Assembly: GCA_008012315.1 (NCBI GenBank)
Contig: SSEL01000075.1
Span: 1 to 64,000, forward strand
Reading direction: 5' to 3'
DNA from: Rhodospirillaceae bacterium
Lineage (GTDB): Bacteria; Pseudomonadota; Alphaproteobacteria; Dongiales; Dongiaceae
DNA: 64,000 bases
Shown one piece after another: positions 1 to 9,360 of the stretch. Within the stretch, counting starts at the first letter, position 1; each line of letters begins with the position of its first letter. The translations under genes and the position numbers were made by a program. Under the pieces are notes generated by a model. The model did not search any database and was not told the origin of the DNA. It saw nothing but the letters and a program-made list of their open reading frames with translations.

Positions 1-649
<649 letters not shown>

Positions 650-1861
650 ATGCTCGGGTCAGGGCTTGAGACGGAGCGCGAAACCAATCGGGCCACGCAG
701 GATCATATCAGGCAGCCGCCGATCCGGCGCGGCATGTCGATGAAACCGGATGCGGCCTCCGCCGTGCGCGATTTGCTGGACCAGATCGCCGCGCCGGATG
801 CCGAACTCATCCTGCTGTTCTGCTCGCCGCAATTTCACATCGCCGATATCACCGCGGCGATCCGCGCCTATGGCAGCCATGCCCGCATCGTCGGCTGCAC
901 CACGGCGGGCGAGATCACGCCGCTCGGCTATCGCCATGGCAGCATCGCCGGCATCTGTTTCCGCAAATCCAATTTCGCCGCCTCGATCCATGTGGTCGAA
1001 CATCTGACGACCTTCGAGATCGCCGCCGGCTATGCGGCGGCGAAAACCCTGCTGCAGGAGCATGAGAATATCAGCCAGCGCTTCGAAACGCCGCATACCT
1101 TCGCGCTGCTGATCAATGACGGCCTCGCCATGCGCGAGGAAGCGATCGCCAGCGCGGTCGGCGATGCCTTGGGGCGCGTGCCGCTGATCGGCGGCTCAGC
1201 CGGCACCAATCCGGCTTCCGACGAGCCGAACATCTTCGTCAATGACCGCATCCTCACCAATGCGGCGCTGCTGATGCTGCTCTCCACCGATCTCGATTTC
1301 CGTGTCTTCCAGACCCAGCATTTCGAGCCGCTGGAACATAAGCTGGTGGTGACCAAGGCCGATCCGGCCAAGCGCCTGGTCATGCAACTGAATGCCGAAC
1401 CGGCCGGCCAGGAATATGCCCGCATGCTGGGGCTGACGCGCGAGGAACTGACGCCCTTCGTCTTCGCCGCCCATCCGCTGGTGGTGAAGGCCGGCGGCCG
1501 GCATTATGTCCGCGCCATCCAGAAGGTCGACGACCAGGGTTGCCTGCATTTCTTCTGCGCGATCGACGAGGGCATCGTGCTCAGCATCGCCCGCAGCGGC
1601 GATCTGGTCGGCAACCTGGAGACCTTGCTCGACCGCCTCACCCGCGATCTCGGCCGGATCGAGGCACTGCTCGGCTTCGACTGCATCCTGCGCTATATCG
1701 AGATGGAGCAGCAGCAGATCCTGGGCCGGGTCTCGCAATTGCTGTCGGCCAATAACGCCGTCGGCTTCAACACCTATGGCGAACAATTCGGCATGATGCA
1801 TATGAGCCAGACCTTCACCGGCATTGCCTTCGGCGGCGCCGATTCCAGAAGCGAGGCTTGA
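650..1861 (+). CDS. FIST-domain sensory protein (NosP-like)
   Basis: This 403-residue soluble protein has a FIST N-terminal domain (about residues 50-240, beginning with the ELILLFCSPQ strand and the GCTTAGEI turn) and a FIST C-terminal domain (about 250-385). FIST proteins are ligand-sensing partners of signalling enzymes. One group, NosP, binds haem and nitric oxide and controls a kinase encoded next door. The ATG at 650 has an excellent GGGGAGG site at 639-645. Met residues near 734 and 740 are alternative starts with poorer sites. The stop codon overlaps the kinase ATG (TGATG), so the two are translationally coupled. Haem binding is inferred from the pairing, not from a residue I can prove. 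Confidence 0.85.
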   Translation: MLGSGLETERETNRATQDHIRQPPIRRGMSMKPDAASAVRDLLDQIAAPDAELILLFCSPQFHIADITAAIRAYGSHARIVGCTTAGEITPLGYRHGSIAGICFRKSNFAASIHVVEHLTTFEIAAGYAAAKTLLQEHENISQRFETPHTFALLINDGLAMREEAIASAVGDALGRVPLIGGSAGTNPASDEPNIFVNDRILTNAALLMLLSTDLDFRVFQTQHFEPLEHKLVVTKADPAKRLVMQLNAEPAGQEYARMLGLTREELTPFVFAAHPLVVKAGGRHYVRAIQKVDDQGCLHFFCAIDEGIVLSIARSGDLVGNLETLLDRLTRDLGRIEALLGFDCILRYIEMEQQQILGRVSQLLSANNAVGFNTYGEQFGMMHMSQTFTGIAFGGADSRSEA

Positions 1862-4521
1862 TGCAGCAACCCAGGCCCGACGCCGCGCCGCCAGCTCCCG
1901 CCTCCTCGGCTCCCACCGAGCTTGAGCGCGAAAACGCCAAGCTGAAGGAGATCAACCGCGCCTTGATGACGCGGGTCGAGCACAGCCTCGACATCCAGGG
2001 CAATGCCTATCACCTGTTCCAGACCGCCATCCTGCTGGACCGCAAGGTCCGCGACCGCACCCGGGAGTTGGAACAGGCGCTGCAGGCGGTGGAGATTTCC
2101 AACCAGGAACTCAATGAAGCGATCATCGTCAGCCACACGACGCAGAATCGGCTGCAGGACGCTATCAACAGCATCTCCGAAGGTTTCGCGATCTTCGATC
2201 CCGAGGATCACCTCATCCTGTTCAATCGACGCTTCCTGGATTTCTGGCCGCATCTGACCGACCGTATCCATACCGGCATCACCTTCGATCAATTGATGCA
2301 ACTGGCCTTGGCCGAGAAATGCATCAATGTGAACGACGATATCTCCCATGACGACTGGATCAAGCACCATCTCGACCAGCGTCATGCGACCCGCCGCGGC
2401 GGCGCCAATCGCGCCGTCTATGGGCTCAGCACCGGGCGCTGGGTACAGGTCAATGAACGCCGGTCGATCGAAGGCGGCATCGCCTCGATCTATACCGATA
2501 TCACCGACCTGAAGGACGAGGAGCGCCAGGAACGCGAGAAGGTCCTGGCGGAAACCTCGGCGCATCTGCAGGCGACCCTGGAAAGCATGTCGATCGGCGT
2601 CGCCGTCTTCGATTACAAGCAGCGCCTCGCCACTGCCAATCGCCGCTACGGCGAATTGCTGGAACTGCCCGCCACCCTGCTGACGCCGGGATCGAGCTTC
2701 CAGAGTTTCCAGAGCTTCAACGACAAGCGCGGCGTACCGGAACTGGGCACCGGTTCACTAATCGCCACCAGCAATACCACCGCGCCGGTCGAAGTCTCCG
2801 TCAATGGCCGCTGGTTCTCGCTGAAGCGCGATCCCATGCCGGATGGCGGCTTCGTCATCTCCTATGCCGAGATCACCGAGCGGCGCCTGGCCGAGGAAGC
2901 CCTGCATGACAGCGAGGAGCGCATCCGCCTCTTCGCCAATGCCATGCCGACGATGATGTGCTATATCGACGACCAGAAGCAGTACCGCTTCGCCAATCGT
3001 GCCTATCGCGCCAATTTCTCGCAGAATGGCGGACAGATCGTCGGCCGCACCATGCGCGCGGTGCTTGGCCCGCAGGTCTACGGGGCACGCCGGCCCTATG
3101 TCGAACGGGCGCTCAGCGGTTCGACCGCTGTCTTCGACCTGCTCCTGCCCGCGGCCGATGGCGAGGAGCGTTTTGGCCTGGCGACCTATGTGCCGCATCG
3201 CAACGTGCATGGCCAGGTGGTCGGCTTCTTCACCCTGATCCAGGACATTACCGAGCGCCGCCGCGCCCAGCATATCCTGGAAGCCGCCAATGAAGAGCTG
3301 GAGCGGCGCGTGCATGAACGCACCGCCTCGCTGCAGCAATTGAACGATGCGCTGATGCTGGAAGTGGAGAAGCGCCGCCGCATCACCCGGGAATTGCGCA
3401 ATGCCAAGATCGAGGCCGAGCGCGCCAATGCCAGCAAGACCCAGTTCCTCGCCGATGCCAGCCATGACCTGCTGCAGCCGCTGAACGCCGCGCGCCTGTT
3501 CATCGCCGCCGCCCAGGACAATCCGCTGCCGGACAAATTGCGGCCCCTGCTCGGCAAGGTCGATCATGCCTTGGCCAATGTCGAGGACATCCTCAACATC
3601 CTGCTGGATATCTCCAAGCTCGATGCCGGCCATGTCACCGCCGAGATCCAGCGCGTCACCCTGGCGCCGCTGATGCGGGCCCTGCGCGACGATATTGCGC
3701 CGCTCGCCGAACAGCACGACCTGGAGCTGAAAGTGCTGCCCAGCGACCAGACGGTCTATACCGATCCGCGCCTGCTGCGCCGGCTGCTGCAGAACTTCCT
3801 GACCAATGCCTGCCGCTACACGCCGCGCGGCCGCATCCTGTTCGGCGCCAGGCGGCGCGGCACCAATGTCGAATTGCAGGTGCTCGATAGCGGCATCGGC
3901 ATCCCCCAGGACCGGCTCGACGACATCTTCGAGGAATTCCACCGCCTGACCCAGGTCGATGGCAGCGACAAGGGCTATGGCCTCGGCCTTTCCATCGTGC
4001 GGCGGATCAGCCGGTTGTTGCATCATCCGGTACAGGTGCGCTCGACGCTCGGCCGCGGCTCGCTCTTCTCGGTCCTGGTGCCCATCGCCGATGACGCCAC
4101 CGAAACCGTGACCCCGCGCGCCAAGGCGCTGCCCAATCCCAGCAATGTCGCCGGCATGCGCGTGCTGGTCGTCGATAACGATCCCGATATCCTCGACGGC
4201 ATGACCAGCCTGCTCGATACCTGGCATTGCCGGGTCATCGCCGCCACCGACGAACAGGCCGCCATCGAGGCGATCGCCGAAGCCGGCGAGAATCCCGATA
4301 TCCTGCTGGCCGACTATCATCTCGATAACGGCCGTGTCGGCACCGACCTGATCGCCGCCGTCCGCGACCGCCTCGGCCTCACCATCCCCGCCGCCGTGAT
4401 CACCGCCGACCGCAACAACGAAGTCCAGGAACTGGTCCAGATGCTCCCCGCCGTCAGCCTGCTCCTCAAGCCGATCAAGCCGGCACGATTGCGCGCGCTA
4501 ATCGCTTCGGTGCGGCAATGA
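1861..4521 (+). CDS. Multi-PAS hybrid sensor histidine kinase (NahK/ErcS-like)
   Basis: An 886-residue cytoplasmic kinase with no membrane segment. Order: N-terminal coiled coil (about 20-95), three PAS domains (about 100-215, 235-340, 355-465), a second coiled coil, a HisKA domain whose phospho-His is H535 in ADASHDLLQPLNAARLF, a HATPase domain with N box (NFLTNACRYTPRG), G1 (DSGIGIPQDR) and G2 (KGYGLGLSIV) boxes, and a C-terminal receiver domain with acceptor Asp in LLADYHLD. The HDLLQPLNA H-box, unlike the common HELRTPL, is typical of the NahK/ErcS kinase group. The ATG at 1861 overlaps the FIST stop codon. The kinase probably autophosphorylates under FIST control, then passes phosphate through its receiver or to the LuxR-type regulator encoded downstream on the opposite strand. 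Confidence 0.9.
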   Translation: MQQPRPDAAPPAPASSAPTELERENAKLKEINRALMTRVEHSLDIQGNAYHLFQTAILLDRKVRDRTRELEQALQAVEISNQELNEAIIVSHTTQNRLQDAINSISEGFAIFDPEDHLILFNRRFLDFWPHLTDRIHTGITFDQLMQLALAEKCINVNDDISHDDWIKHHLDQRHATRRGGANRAVYGLSTGRWVQVNERRSIEGGIASIYTDITDLKDEERQEREKVLAETSAHLQATLESMSIGVAVFDYKQRLATANRRYGELLELPATLLTPGSSFQSFQSFNDKRGVPELGTGSLIATSNTTAPVEVSVNGRWFSLKRDPMPDGGFVISYAEITERRLAEEALHDSEERIRLFANAMPTMMCYIDDQKQYRFANRAYRANFSQNGGQIVGRTMRAVLGPQVYGARRPYVERALSGSTAVFDLLLPAADGEERFGLATYVPHRNVHGQVVGFFTLIQDITERRRAQHILEAANEELERRVHERTASLQQLNDALMLEVEKRRRITRELRNAKIEAERANASKTQFLADASHDLLQPLNAARLFIAAAQDNPLPDKLRPLLGKVDHALANVEDILNILLDISKLDAGHVTAEIQRVTLAPLMRALRDDIAPLAEQHDLELKVLPSDQTVYTDPRLLRRLLQNFLTNACRYTPRGRILFGARRRGTNVELQVLDSGIGIPQDRLDDIFEEFHRLTQVDGSDKGYGLGLSIVRRISRLLHHPVQVRSTLGRGSLFSVLVPIADDATETVTPRAKALPNPSNVAGMRVLVVDNDPDILDGMTSLLDTWHCRVIAATDEQAAIEAIAEAGENPDILLADYHLDNGRVGTDLIAAVRDRLGLTIPAAVITADRNNEVQELVQMLPAVSLLLKPIKPARLRALIASVRQ

Positions 4522-4566
4522 CCCTGTTAAGGATGATCATCACACGCCGCGAACACTAAACTGGAT

Positions 4567-4596
4567 TGTCACCCTCGGACTTGATCCGAGGGTCCA
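4567..4596. repeat. Dispersed palindromic repeat, copy 1
   Basis: Stem ACCCTCGGA / TCCGAGGGT with loop CTTGA, flanked by TGTC and CCA. It lies just after the kinase stop codon and may act as a terminator. Confidence 0.75.
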
Positions 4597-4670
4597 CAGT
4601 TGAGGCCAGTTAGGTCGCTGATTTAAGGCGCGCTCAGCACAATCCAGTCGACAATCATCAATCGCCACGA

Positions 4671-4701
4671 TGGCCCCCCGGATCAAGTCCGAGGGTGACA
4701 A
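4671..4701. repeat. Dispersed palindromic repeat, copy 2 (inverted to copy 1)
   Basis: GGATCAAGTCCGAGGGTGACA, with an imperfect left arm CCCCCCGGA. It is inverted relative to copy 1, and AATCCAGT/ACTGGATT extensions also match, so the pair could fold as one long hairpin between the convergent kinase and regulator genes. Confidence 0.7.
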
Positions 4702-4758
4702 CCGGGTTGTTGCAATGCGTGCGATGAAAAGTGACAGATGGGTTGGCGGCGGGCTGGC

Positions 4759-5454
4759 TCAATGCGGCGAAAGCTCTCCACCGGATGCGCTGCCGGCGGA
4801 GCCGCGTGAGGCGGCGCGCAGGTATTTCTGATAGAGGATCACCGCCTGGGTGCGGCTGGAACAGCCGAGCTTTTGCAGCAGGCTGGAGACATGCGCCTTC
4901 ACCGTGGTGATCTGCACGTCGATCTCATGGGCGATCTGCTTGTTGAGCAGGCCCGCCGCCATCAAATCCAAGACCTTGCGCTGCTGATTGGTCAGCAGTT
5001 CGAAGCGGCAGCGCATGGCGTCGTCCAGCTCATCGGCTTCCATATCCGCCTTGACGTCCTCGATGCCTTCATTCGGCGTATAGCTGCCGCCTTCCAGGAT
5101 CGTCGAGATCGCGGTGGCGATGGCGGAACGTGACAGCGATTTCGGGATATAGCCGATGGCGCCGGCCTCGAAGCATTCGCGCACCACGAAGCGGTCTGAC
5201 AGAGCAGAGATCACCGCCACGGGAATATCCGGCCGCCGCACCCGCAAGGTGCGTACGCCCTTGACGCCGTTCATGCCCGGCATGCGGAGATCGAGCAGGA
5301 TCAGATCGATATCGGAACTGTTCGCGACAGCGCCGATGGTTTCCACCATCGAGCCGCTTTCGATCACATCGACATCGTCGATGATCGAGCGCAGGGCATC
5401 CGCCAGCGCTTCGCGAAACATGGGATGATCGTCAGCCACGAGTACGGTTGTCAT
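4759..5454 (-). CDS. LuxR-type (NarL family) two-component response regulator
   Basis: A 231-residue regulator. Receiver domain about residues 3-120 with acidic pair DDH near the N-terminus, phospho-Asp in LLLDLRMPGMNG and conserved Lys in GYIPKS. The LuxR HTH domain (about 155-220) reads LTNQQRKVLDLMAAGLLNKQIAHEI then TTVKAHVSSLLQKL. The ATG at 5454 is preceded by GGAGGG. Longer upstream reading is possible but lacks the typical receiver start MTTVLVADDHP. It is convergent with the FIST/kinase pair and is the likely output partner of that kinase, as in other loci of this type. Targets are unknown. Confidence 0.88.
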   Translation of the reverse strand: MTTVLVADDHPMFREALADALRSIIDDVDVIESGSMVETIGAVANSSDIDLILLDLRMPGMNGVKGVRTLRVRRPDIPVAVISALSDRFVVRECFEAGAIGYIPKSLSRSAIATAISTILEGGSYTPNEGIEDVKADMEADELDDAMRCRFELLTNQQRKVLDLMAAGLLNKQIAHEIDVQITTVKAHVSSLLQKLGCSSRTQAVILYQKYLRAASRGSAGSASGGELSPH

Positions 5455-5839
5455 GCTGGCCCACCCTCCGGCAGCTACTTTGTGATCTATTGTCCGGCAG
5501 GTCAAGCTTTTGGCAGCCTTCTTTTCCTGTCCTCCGGCGAACTTGCACCAAAGGATAATTTCGCTGCCGGCCGGGATACGCAGCCGGACAACCAGGCGGG
5601 ACAAAATGTCCAAAAATGCAGATCACAGAGGACAAAACGTCCCATCGCCCCATCGCACTGGACGCCCCATTTGCTTGAATACCATAATATGCGTGGGGGC
5701 AGAACGTCGCAGCAGGCCGATTCCCGCCTAAAGTCGTATAGGGAACGCGGCCATCCCGCGATATAGCTGCTCGGACAGGAAATGCGCCGAAAGGCCCTAT
5801 GCCCCGATCGTCCTCCGTCAACATTTGCAGGAGAACGAA

Positions 5840-6886
5840 ATGAGCCTGTCTCAACATACCGCGCTCGATACACTGGATCGGGACCAGGTTGCGATCGACC
5901 GGACCGCGGCCGGTCACAGCGCCGCCCAGCATCACCTGCTCAAACTCAAGGACGGGGCCGGCCCGTCCACGGCGATGCTCGATCTCATCCTGGTGCCGGG
6001 CTTCGATCTGCACGATCTCTCCGCTTTGCTGGATATTCTCTATCTCACCAACAGGATCATGGCGCGGCCGGTCTTCTCCTGGCGCGTGATCGGCTTGCAG
6101 CAGATGGCGGTCCGCGCCTCTGGCGGCCTGACGGTCGGCGCCACCTATCGGCTGCAGGAGATCGCCGATTGCGACAATGCCCTGCTGCTTGCCGGCTTCG
6201 ACCGGCCACGGCCGGCGGACTGGTTCCTGGAAAGCTGGCTGCGCCGGCAGCTTTTCCACGGCGCGCATATCGGCACCGTGGGCGGCGGTGCCGCCTTGCT
6301 GGCAGAAATGGAATTGCTGCAGGACCGGTCTTGCGCCGCACATTGGGCCTATATCGACGATTTTCGCGCCAAGCACCGGGGGGTCGATTTCCGCGATCAC
6401 ATCTACCGGGCCGACCAGGGCATCATCACCTGCAGCGGCGGCTGCGGCACCACGGATCTTGCCTTGGCCTGCGTGCGCCAGCTTTGCGGCACCGAGGCGA
6501 TGCGGCGCGTCGCCGACCAGCTCAATCGCTGCATCATCCGTGACGATTACGATTCCCAGGGCAATGTCAGCGAGCCGCGGCATTCCATCACCGGCCAGGC
6601 CGCCGGGATCATGCGCCAGCATATCGAGCAGCCCTTGAGCCCGGCGGAGATCGCCGCGCGGATCGGCATCAACCTGCGGCGCTTGCAACGGGCCTTCCGC
6701 CAGTATGAGAAGACGACACCGACGCAGTTCTATATGCGCGAACGCCTGCTGCGGGCCCGCTCGCTGCTGCGCCAGAGCCCGGCCAGCATCTCCGAGATCG
6801 CGCGGGCCTGCGGCTTCGCCTCGATCTCGGATTTCGCCCATAACTACCAGCGCATGTTCGGCTGCCGGCCCAGTTCTGATCGGTAA
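5840..6886 (+). CDS. GlxA-family transcriptional regulator (DJ-1/PfpI domain plus AraC HTH)
   Basis: A 348-residue protein. The N-terminal half (about 40-205) is an amidotransferase-like DJ-1/PfpI domain beginning LDLILVPGFDLHDLSALLDIL. The C-terminal about 100 residues form an AraC DNA-binding domain (AEIAARIGINLRRLQRAFRQ, then SEIARACGFASISDFAHNYQ). Relatives regulate amine and betaine use, such as GbdR, ArgR and CdhR; no target can be fixed from sequence. The ATG at 5840 has CAGGAGA 5-11 bases upstream; a TTG 15 bases earlier is in frame but less likely. It is tail to tail with the deacetylase-like gene, with 3 bases between the stop codons. Confidence 0.85.
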   Translation: MSLSQHTALDTLDRDQVAIDRTAAGHSAAQHHLLKLKDGAGPSTAMLDLILVPGFDLHDLSALLDILYLTNRIMARPVFSWRVIGLQQMAVRASGGLTVGATYRLQEIADCDNALLLAGFDRPRPADWFLESWLRRQLFHGAHIGTVGGGAALLAEMELLQDRSCAAHWAYIDDFRAKHRGVDFRDHIYRADQGIITCSGGCGTTDLALACVRQLCGTEAMRRVADQLNRCIIRDDYDSQGNVSEPRHSITGQAAGIMRQHIEQPLSPAEIAARIGINLRRLQRAFRQYEKTTPTQFYMRERLLRARSLLRQSPASISEIARACGFASISDFAHNYQRMFGCRPSSDR

Positions 6887-6889
6887 AGC

Positions 6890-7939
6890 TTACGCTTGGC
6901 CCTGGCGGAAGCCGTCCAGGAAGGTGCCCAGGCAATCGCCGATCACCTCGATCTGATAGCCGCCTTCCTGCACCACCACGACCGGCAGGCCGCATTGTCG
7001 GATGCGGCGGCCGACGCCGCCGAAACCCGCCGTCGTCACGCCGAGAATGCCGATCGGATCGTTGCGGTGGCTGTCGAAGCCAAGCGACACGACCAGCGCC
7101 TCCGCGCCGAAGGCCTTGATCGTTTCCAGCCCGCGATCGATGGCGCCATGGAAATCGTCGTCCGACGCGCCGCGCGGCAACGGGATATTGCAATTGGCCC
7201 CCGCCCCTTCCCCATGGCCGCGTTCCGCCTCATAGCCGGTGAAAAAGGGATAATAGATGGCGGGATCGGCATGCACGGAAACGGTCAGCACATCGCCGCG
7301 CCCGTAGAAAATCTCCTGTGTGCCGTCGCCATGATGGGCATCGACATCCAGCACCGCCACGCGGCTGAATTTCCCGCGCAGGCGCTGGGCCGCGATCGCC
7401 GCATTGTTGACATAGCAGAAGCCATTGGCGCGATCGGCCCGCGCATGATGGCCCGAGGGACGGCAGAGCGCATAGCTCGCCGCCGCACCCGACAGCACCG
7501 CATCGGCGGCGCCGGCCGCGACATGCGAGGCGGCCATGATCGAGATCCAGCTATCCGGGCCTAGCGGCACCGCGAGATCCCCGAGATAATAGCCGGTCTG
7601 GGGAATGATCGCCGCCGAAGGACATGGCGGCCGCTGCACGCCCGGCGCCGCATTCCAGTAGGGCGACAGGTTGGGCAGCACTTCCGGTCCGGCATTGGGG
7701 ATCTCCTGCCAGCGCTGATAGGCCGTTGCGAGATAATCGAGATAACCGGCAGCATGGACCGCCAAGGCCGGACCACGGCCGCGATCTTCCGGCATCTCGG
7801 TTGCGATGCCGCGTGCCTTCAGCGCGGCCAGCAGCGGATCGAGGCGCCGCGGCACATCTGTCGGTTCGGCCAGCCGGCCCGCCCGCATGAATTGCTTCGG
7901 GCTGTGAAGCCGTTGATCGTCATGGAAAAAGGCGCGCAT
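6890..7939 (-). CDS. Histone deacetylase family protein (acetylpolyamine amidohydrolase-like)
   Basis: A 349-residue zinc amidohydrolase of the HDAC superfamily, which removes acetyl groups from acetylated polyamines, small amides or lysine. The active-site pattern is intact: RPSGHHA (catalytic His pair), FCYVNNAAIA, LDVDAHHGDGTQ (zinc Asp and His) and LGFDSHRNDP (second zinc Asp). The start MRAFFHDDQRLHSP is typical of the class II-like bacterial HdaH/AphB group, so I chose ATG 7939 over a TTG at 7960; the Shine-Dalgarno match is poor for both. The gene stands alone in orientation. Its natural substrate cannot be told from sequence. Confidence 0.87.
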   Translation of the reverse strand: MRAFFHDDQRLHSPKQFMRAGRLAEPTDVPRRLDPLLAALKARGIATEMPEDRGRGPALAVHAAGYLDYLATAYQRWQEIPNAGPEVLPNLSPYWNAAPGVQRPPCPSAAIIPQTGYYLGDLAVPLGPDSWISIMAASHVAAGAADAVLSGAAASYALCRPSGHHARADRANGFCYVNNAAIAAQRLRGKFSRVAVLDVDAHHGDGTQEIFYGRGDVLTVSVHADPAIYYPFFTGYEAERGHGEGAGANCNIPLPRGASDDDFHGAIDRGLETIKAFGAEALVVSLGFDSHRNDPIGILGVTTAGFGGVGRRIRQCGLPVVVVQEGGYQIEVIGDCLGTFLDGFRQGQA

Positions 7940-8016
7940 TTCCTGCCCCGATAATTGCAATCACCCATCGAAGCCGACACCACACAAGATTGTCAACCGG
8001 CCGAGCAGACCCGAAT

Positions 8017-8041
8017 GGAACGACAGGTCCCTTTAACGGTT
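8017..8041 (+). promoter_or_regulatory. EcfG-type promoter candidate for csbD
   Basis: GGAAC at 8017-8021, 17 bases, then GTTT from 8039, 34 bases before the csbD ATG. This is the general-stress sigma pattern known from alphaproteobacteria (GGAAC-N16/17-cGTT). Confidence 0.65.
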
Positions 8042-8074
8042 TTTGTCCGTCATCCCTTGGAAAGGAGCGGAGCC

Positions 8075-8290
8075 ATGAATAAGGACGAAATGGAAGGCAA
8101 CTGGAAACAGCTCAAAGGCAAGATCAAACAGCAATGGGGCAAACTGACGGACGACGATATCGACGTCCTTCAAGGCAAGCGCGACGAACTTGCCGGCCGC
8201 ATTCAGGAGCGCTACGGCATTGCCAAGGATGAAGCAGAAAAACAGGTCGAAAAATTCCGCCAGTCCAATGCCGGCATCTGGCGCACTTGA
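8075..8290 (+). CDS. CsbD family stress protein
   Basis: A small hydrophilic 71-residue protein with the CsbD signature: MNKDEMEGNWKQLKGKIKQQ near the start, then KWGxLTDDD-like and GKRDELAGRIQERYG segments. CsbD proteins accumulate under general stress in many bacteria, but their biochemical role is unknown. The ATG at 8075 has AAAGGAG at 8061-8067; a longer frame upstream has no ribosome site. The upstream GGAAC-N17-GTT sequence and the strong terminator downstream make it a single-gene stress transcript. Confidence 0.9.
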   Translation: MNKDEMEGNWKQLKGKIKQQWGKLTDDDIDVLQGKRDELAGRIQERYGIAKDEAEKQVEKFRQSNAGIWRT

Positions 8291-8315
8291 ACCTTCAATC
8301 TCCAGACGCATGAAG

Positions 8316-8346
8316 AGAGGGCGGCCGATCGGCCGCCCTCTTTGTT
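8316..8346. terminator. Rho-independent terminator after csbD
   Basis: Perfect 26-base palindrome AGAGGGCGGCCGA/TCGGCCGCCCTCT at 8316-8341 followed by TTTGTT. It lies between convergent genes and could also stop transcripts arriving from the galU side. Confidence 0.85.
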
Positions 8347-8377
8347 GACTTCGCGTGTTTTGGCGTCAACCCAGTGA

Positions 8378-8548
8378 TCAACCTTGCGGTCCGCCCTGGG
8401 GTGCGTTTTGCGACCAGTACATCCAAGCCAGTCCCAGCACGATTGCTGCCAGGATGAAGGATATCACCAGGACCGAGACAACCCGGCCGCTGATGCGGCC
8501 GGCCCTTGCCTTGTCCGGTGGCAGATGGGGAGGCCGCTCATTGCTCAT
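8378..8548 (-). CDS. Small single-pass membrane protein overlapping galU
   Basis: A 56-residue frame. It has a basic N-terminal region (RPPHLPPDKARAGRISGR), one hydrophobic segment (about residues 23-45, VVSVLVISFILAAIVLGLAW) and a short Gly/Gln/Pro tail. Its ATG overlaps the galU stop codon as ATGA, so it would be translated by reinitiation after GalU. I do not recognise a family. The clean signal of basic stretch plus membrane helix and the coupling to galU support it as a real gene. A role linked to UDP-glucose use at the membrane is only a guess. Confidence 0.6.
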   Translation of the reverse strand: MSNERPPHLPPDKARAGRISGRVVSVLVISFILAAIVLGLAWMYWSQNAPQGGPQG

Positions 8549-9360
8549 GCGGCATCGACATGCAGATCGCTGCGTTGAGCATGCAGGAAGGGCGCGACCG
8601 CGGCCGGCTCTTCAAGCTGCGCCACCGCCATATTGGCTTGCAGCAGGCCGCTGAAGCTGCCGCAATCGTAACGCTGGCCGTCATAATGGATCGCCGTGAC
8701 CGGCTGCAGGCCGCAAGTGGCAGCGATGGAATCGGTGAGCTGGATTTCGTTGTTCACGGTCGGCAGTGCGTCCTGCAGGCGGTCGATCACCGCCGCACCG
8801 AGCACATAGCGGCCGATGATGGCGAGCTGCGAGGGCGCCTTTTCCGGCGCCGGCTTCTCAACCATCGCCTTGACTTCCAGGCCATGGCCGTCGGTGGTGA
8901 CGACGTCGACGATGCCGTAACGGCGCACATCCGCCAGCGGTACCTTCTGCACCGCAAGGACGCTGCCGCCGCGTTCGGCATGGCAGTCGACCAAGCCCTG
9001 CAGGCAATTGCCGCCCATCAGCAATTCATCGGGCAACAAAACGGCGATATCTTCGTTGCGCGGCGCCGCCACGCGGATCGCGTCGCCGAGACCGCGCGCG
9101 GTTTCCTGGATGACGAAATCGATCTGGCAAACACCATCGAGCTTATCATTCGCGAAATGACGCTGCAGGCTGTCCTTTCCGGGCGCCGTGACGATAACGA
9201 TACGCTCGATACCCGCGCCGATCGCCTCTTCGACGGCATATTGCAGGACGGGCTTATTCCAAACCGGCAGCAATTCTTTGGGAACTGCACGGGTTAAGGG
9301 CATCAGTCGGGACCCTAGTCCGCCGGCAGGAATGACAGCGGTACGAATCGTCGCGCGCAT
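8545..9360 (-). CDS. galU: UTP--glucose-1-phosphate uridylyltransferase
   Basis: A 271-residue nucleotidyltransferase that makes UDP-glucose from UTP and glucose 1-phosphate, feeding polysaccharide and glycolipid synthesis. The N-terminal nucleotide loop AVIPAGGLGSRLMPLT is intact, followed by KELLPVWNKPVLQYAVEEA and the sugar-binding EKPAPEKAPS segment. The ATG at 9360 follows AGGAGAA. It is slightly shorter than the usual 290 residues, mostly at the C-terminus. It leads a two-gene unit with the small membrane protein. A GGAAC-N17-GTT sequence 135 bases upstream suggests stress induction. Confidence 0.92.
   Translation of the reverse strand: MRATIRTAVIPAGGLGSRLMPLTRAVPKELLPVWNKPVLQYAVEEAIGAGIERIVIVTAPGKDSLQRHFANDKLDGVCQIDFVIQETARGLGDAIRVAAPRNEDIAVLLPDELLMGGNCLQGLVDCHAERGGSVLAVQKVPLADVRRYGIVDVVTTDGHGLEVKAMVEKPAPEKAPSQLAIIGRYVLGAAVIDRLQDALPTVNNEIQLTDSIAATCGLQPVTAIHYDGQRYDCGSFSGLLQANMAVAQLEEPAAVAPFLHAQRSDLHVDAA

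Noticed and set aside
2758..4320. 520-codon open frame on the minus strand
   Set aside because: Antisense to the histidine kinase, which has all catalytic boxes.
5782..6543. 253-codon open frame overlapping the GlxA-type gene
   Set aside because: Arg/Gly/Pro-rich frame-shifted shadow of the GlxA gene, no motif.
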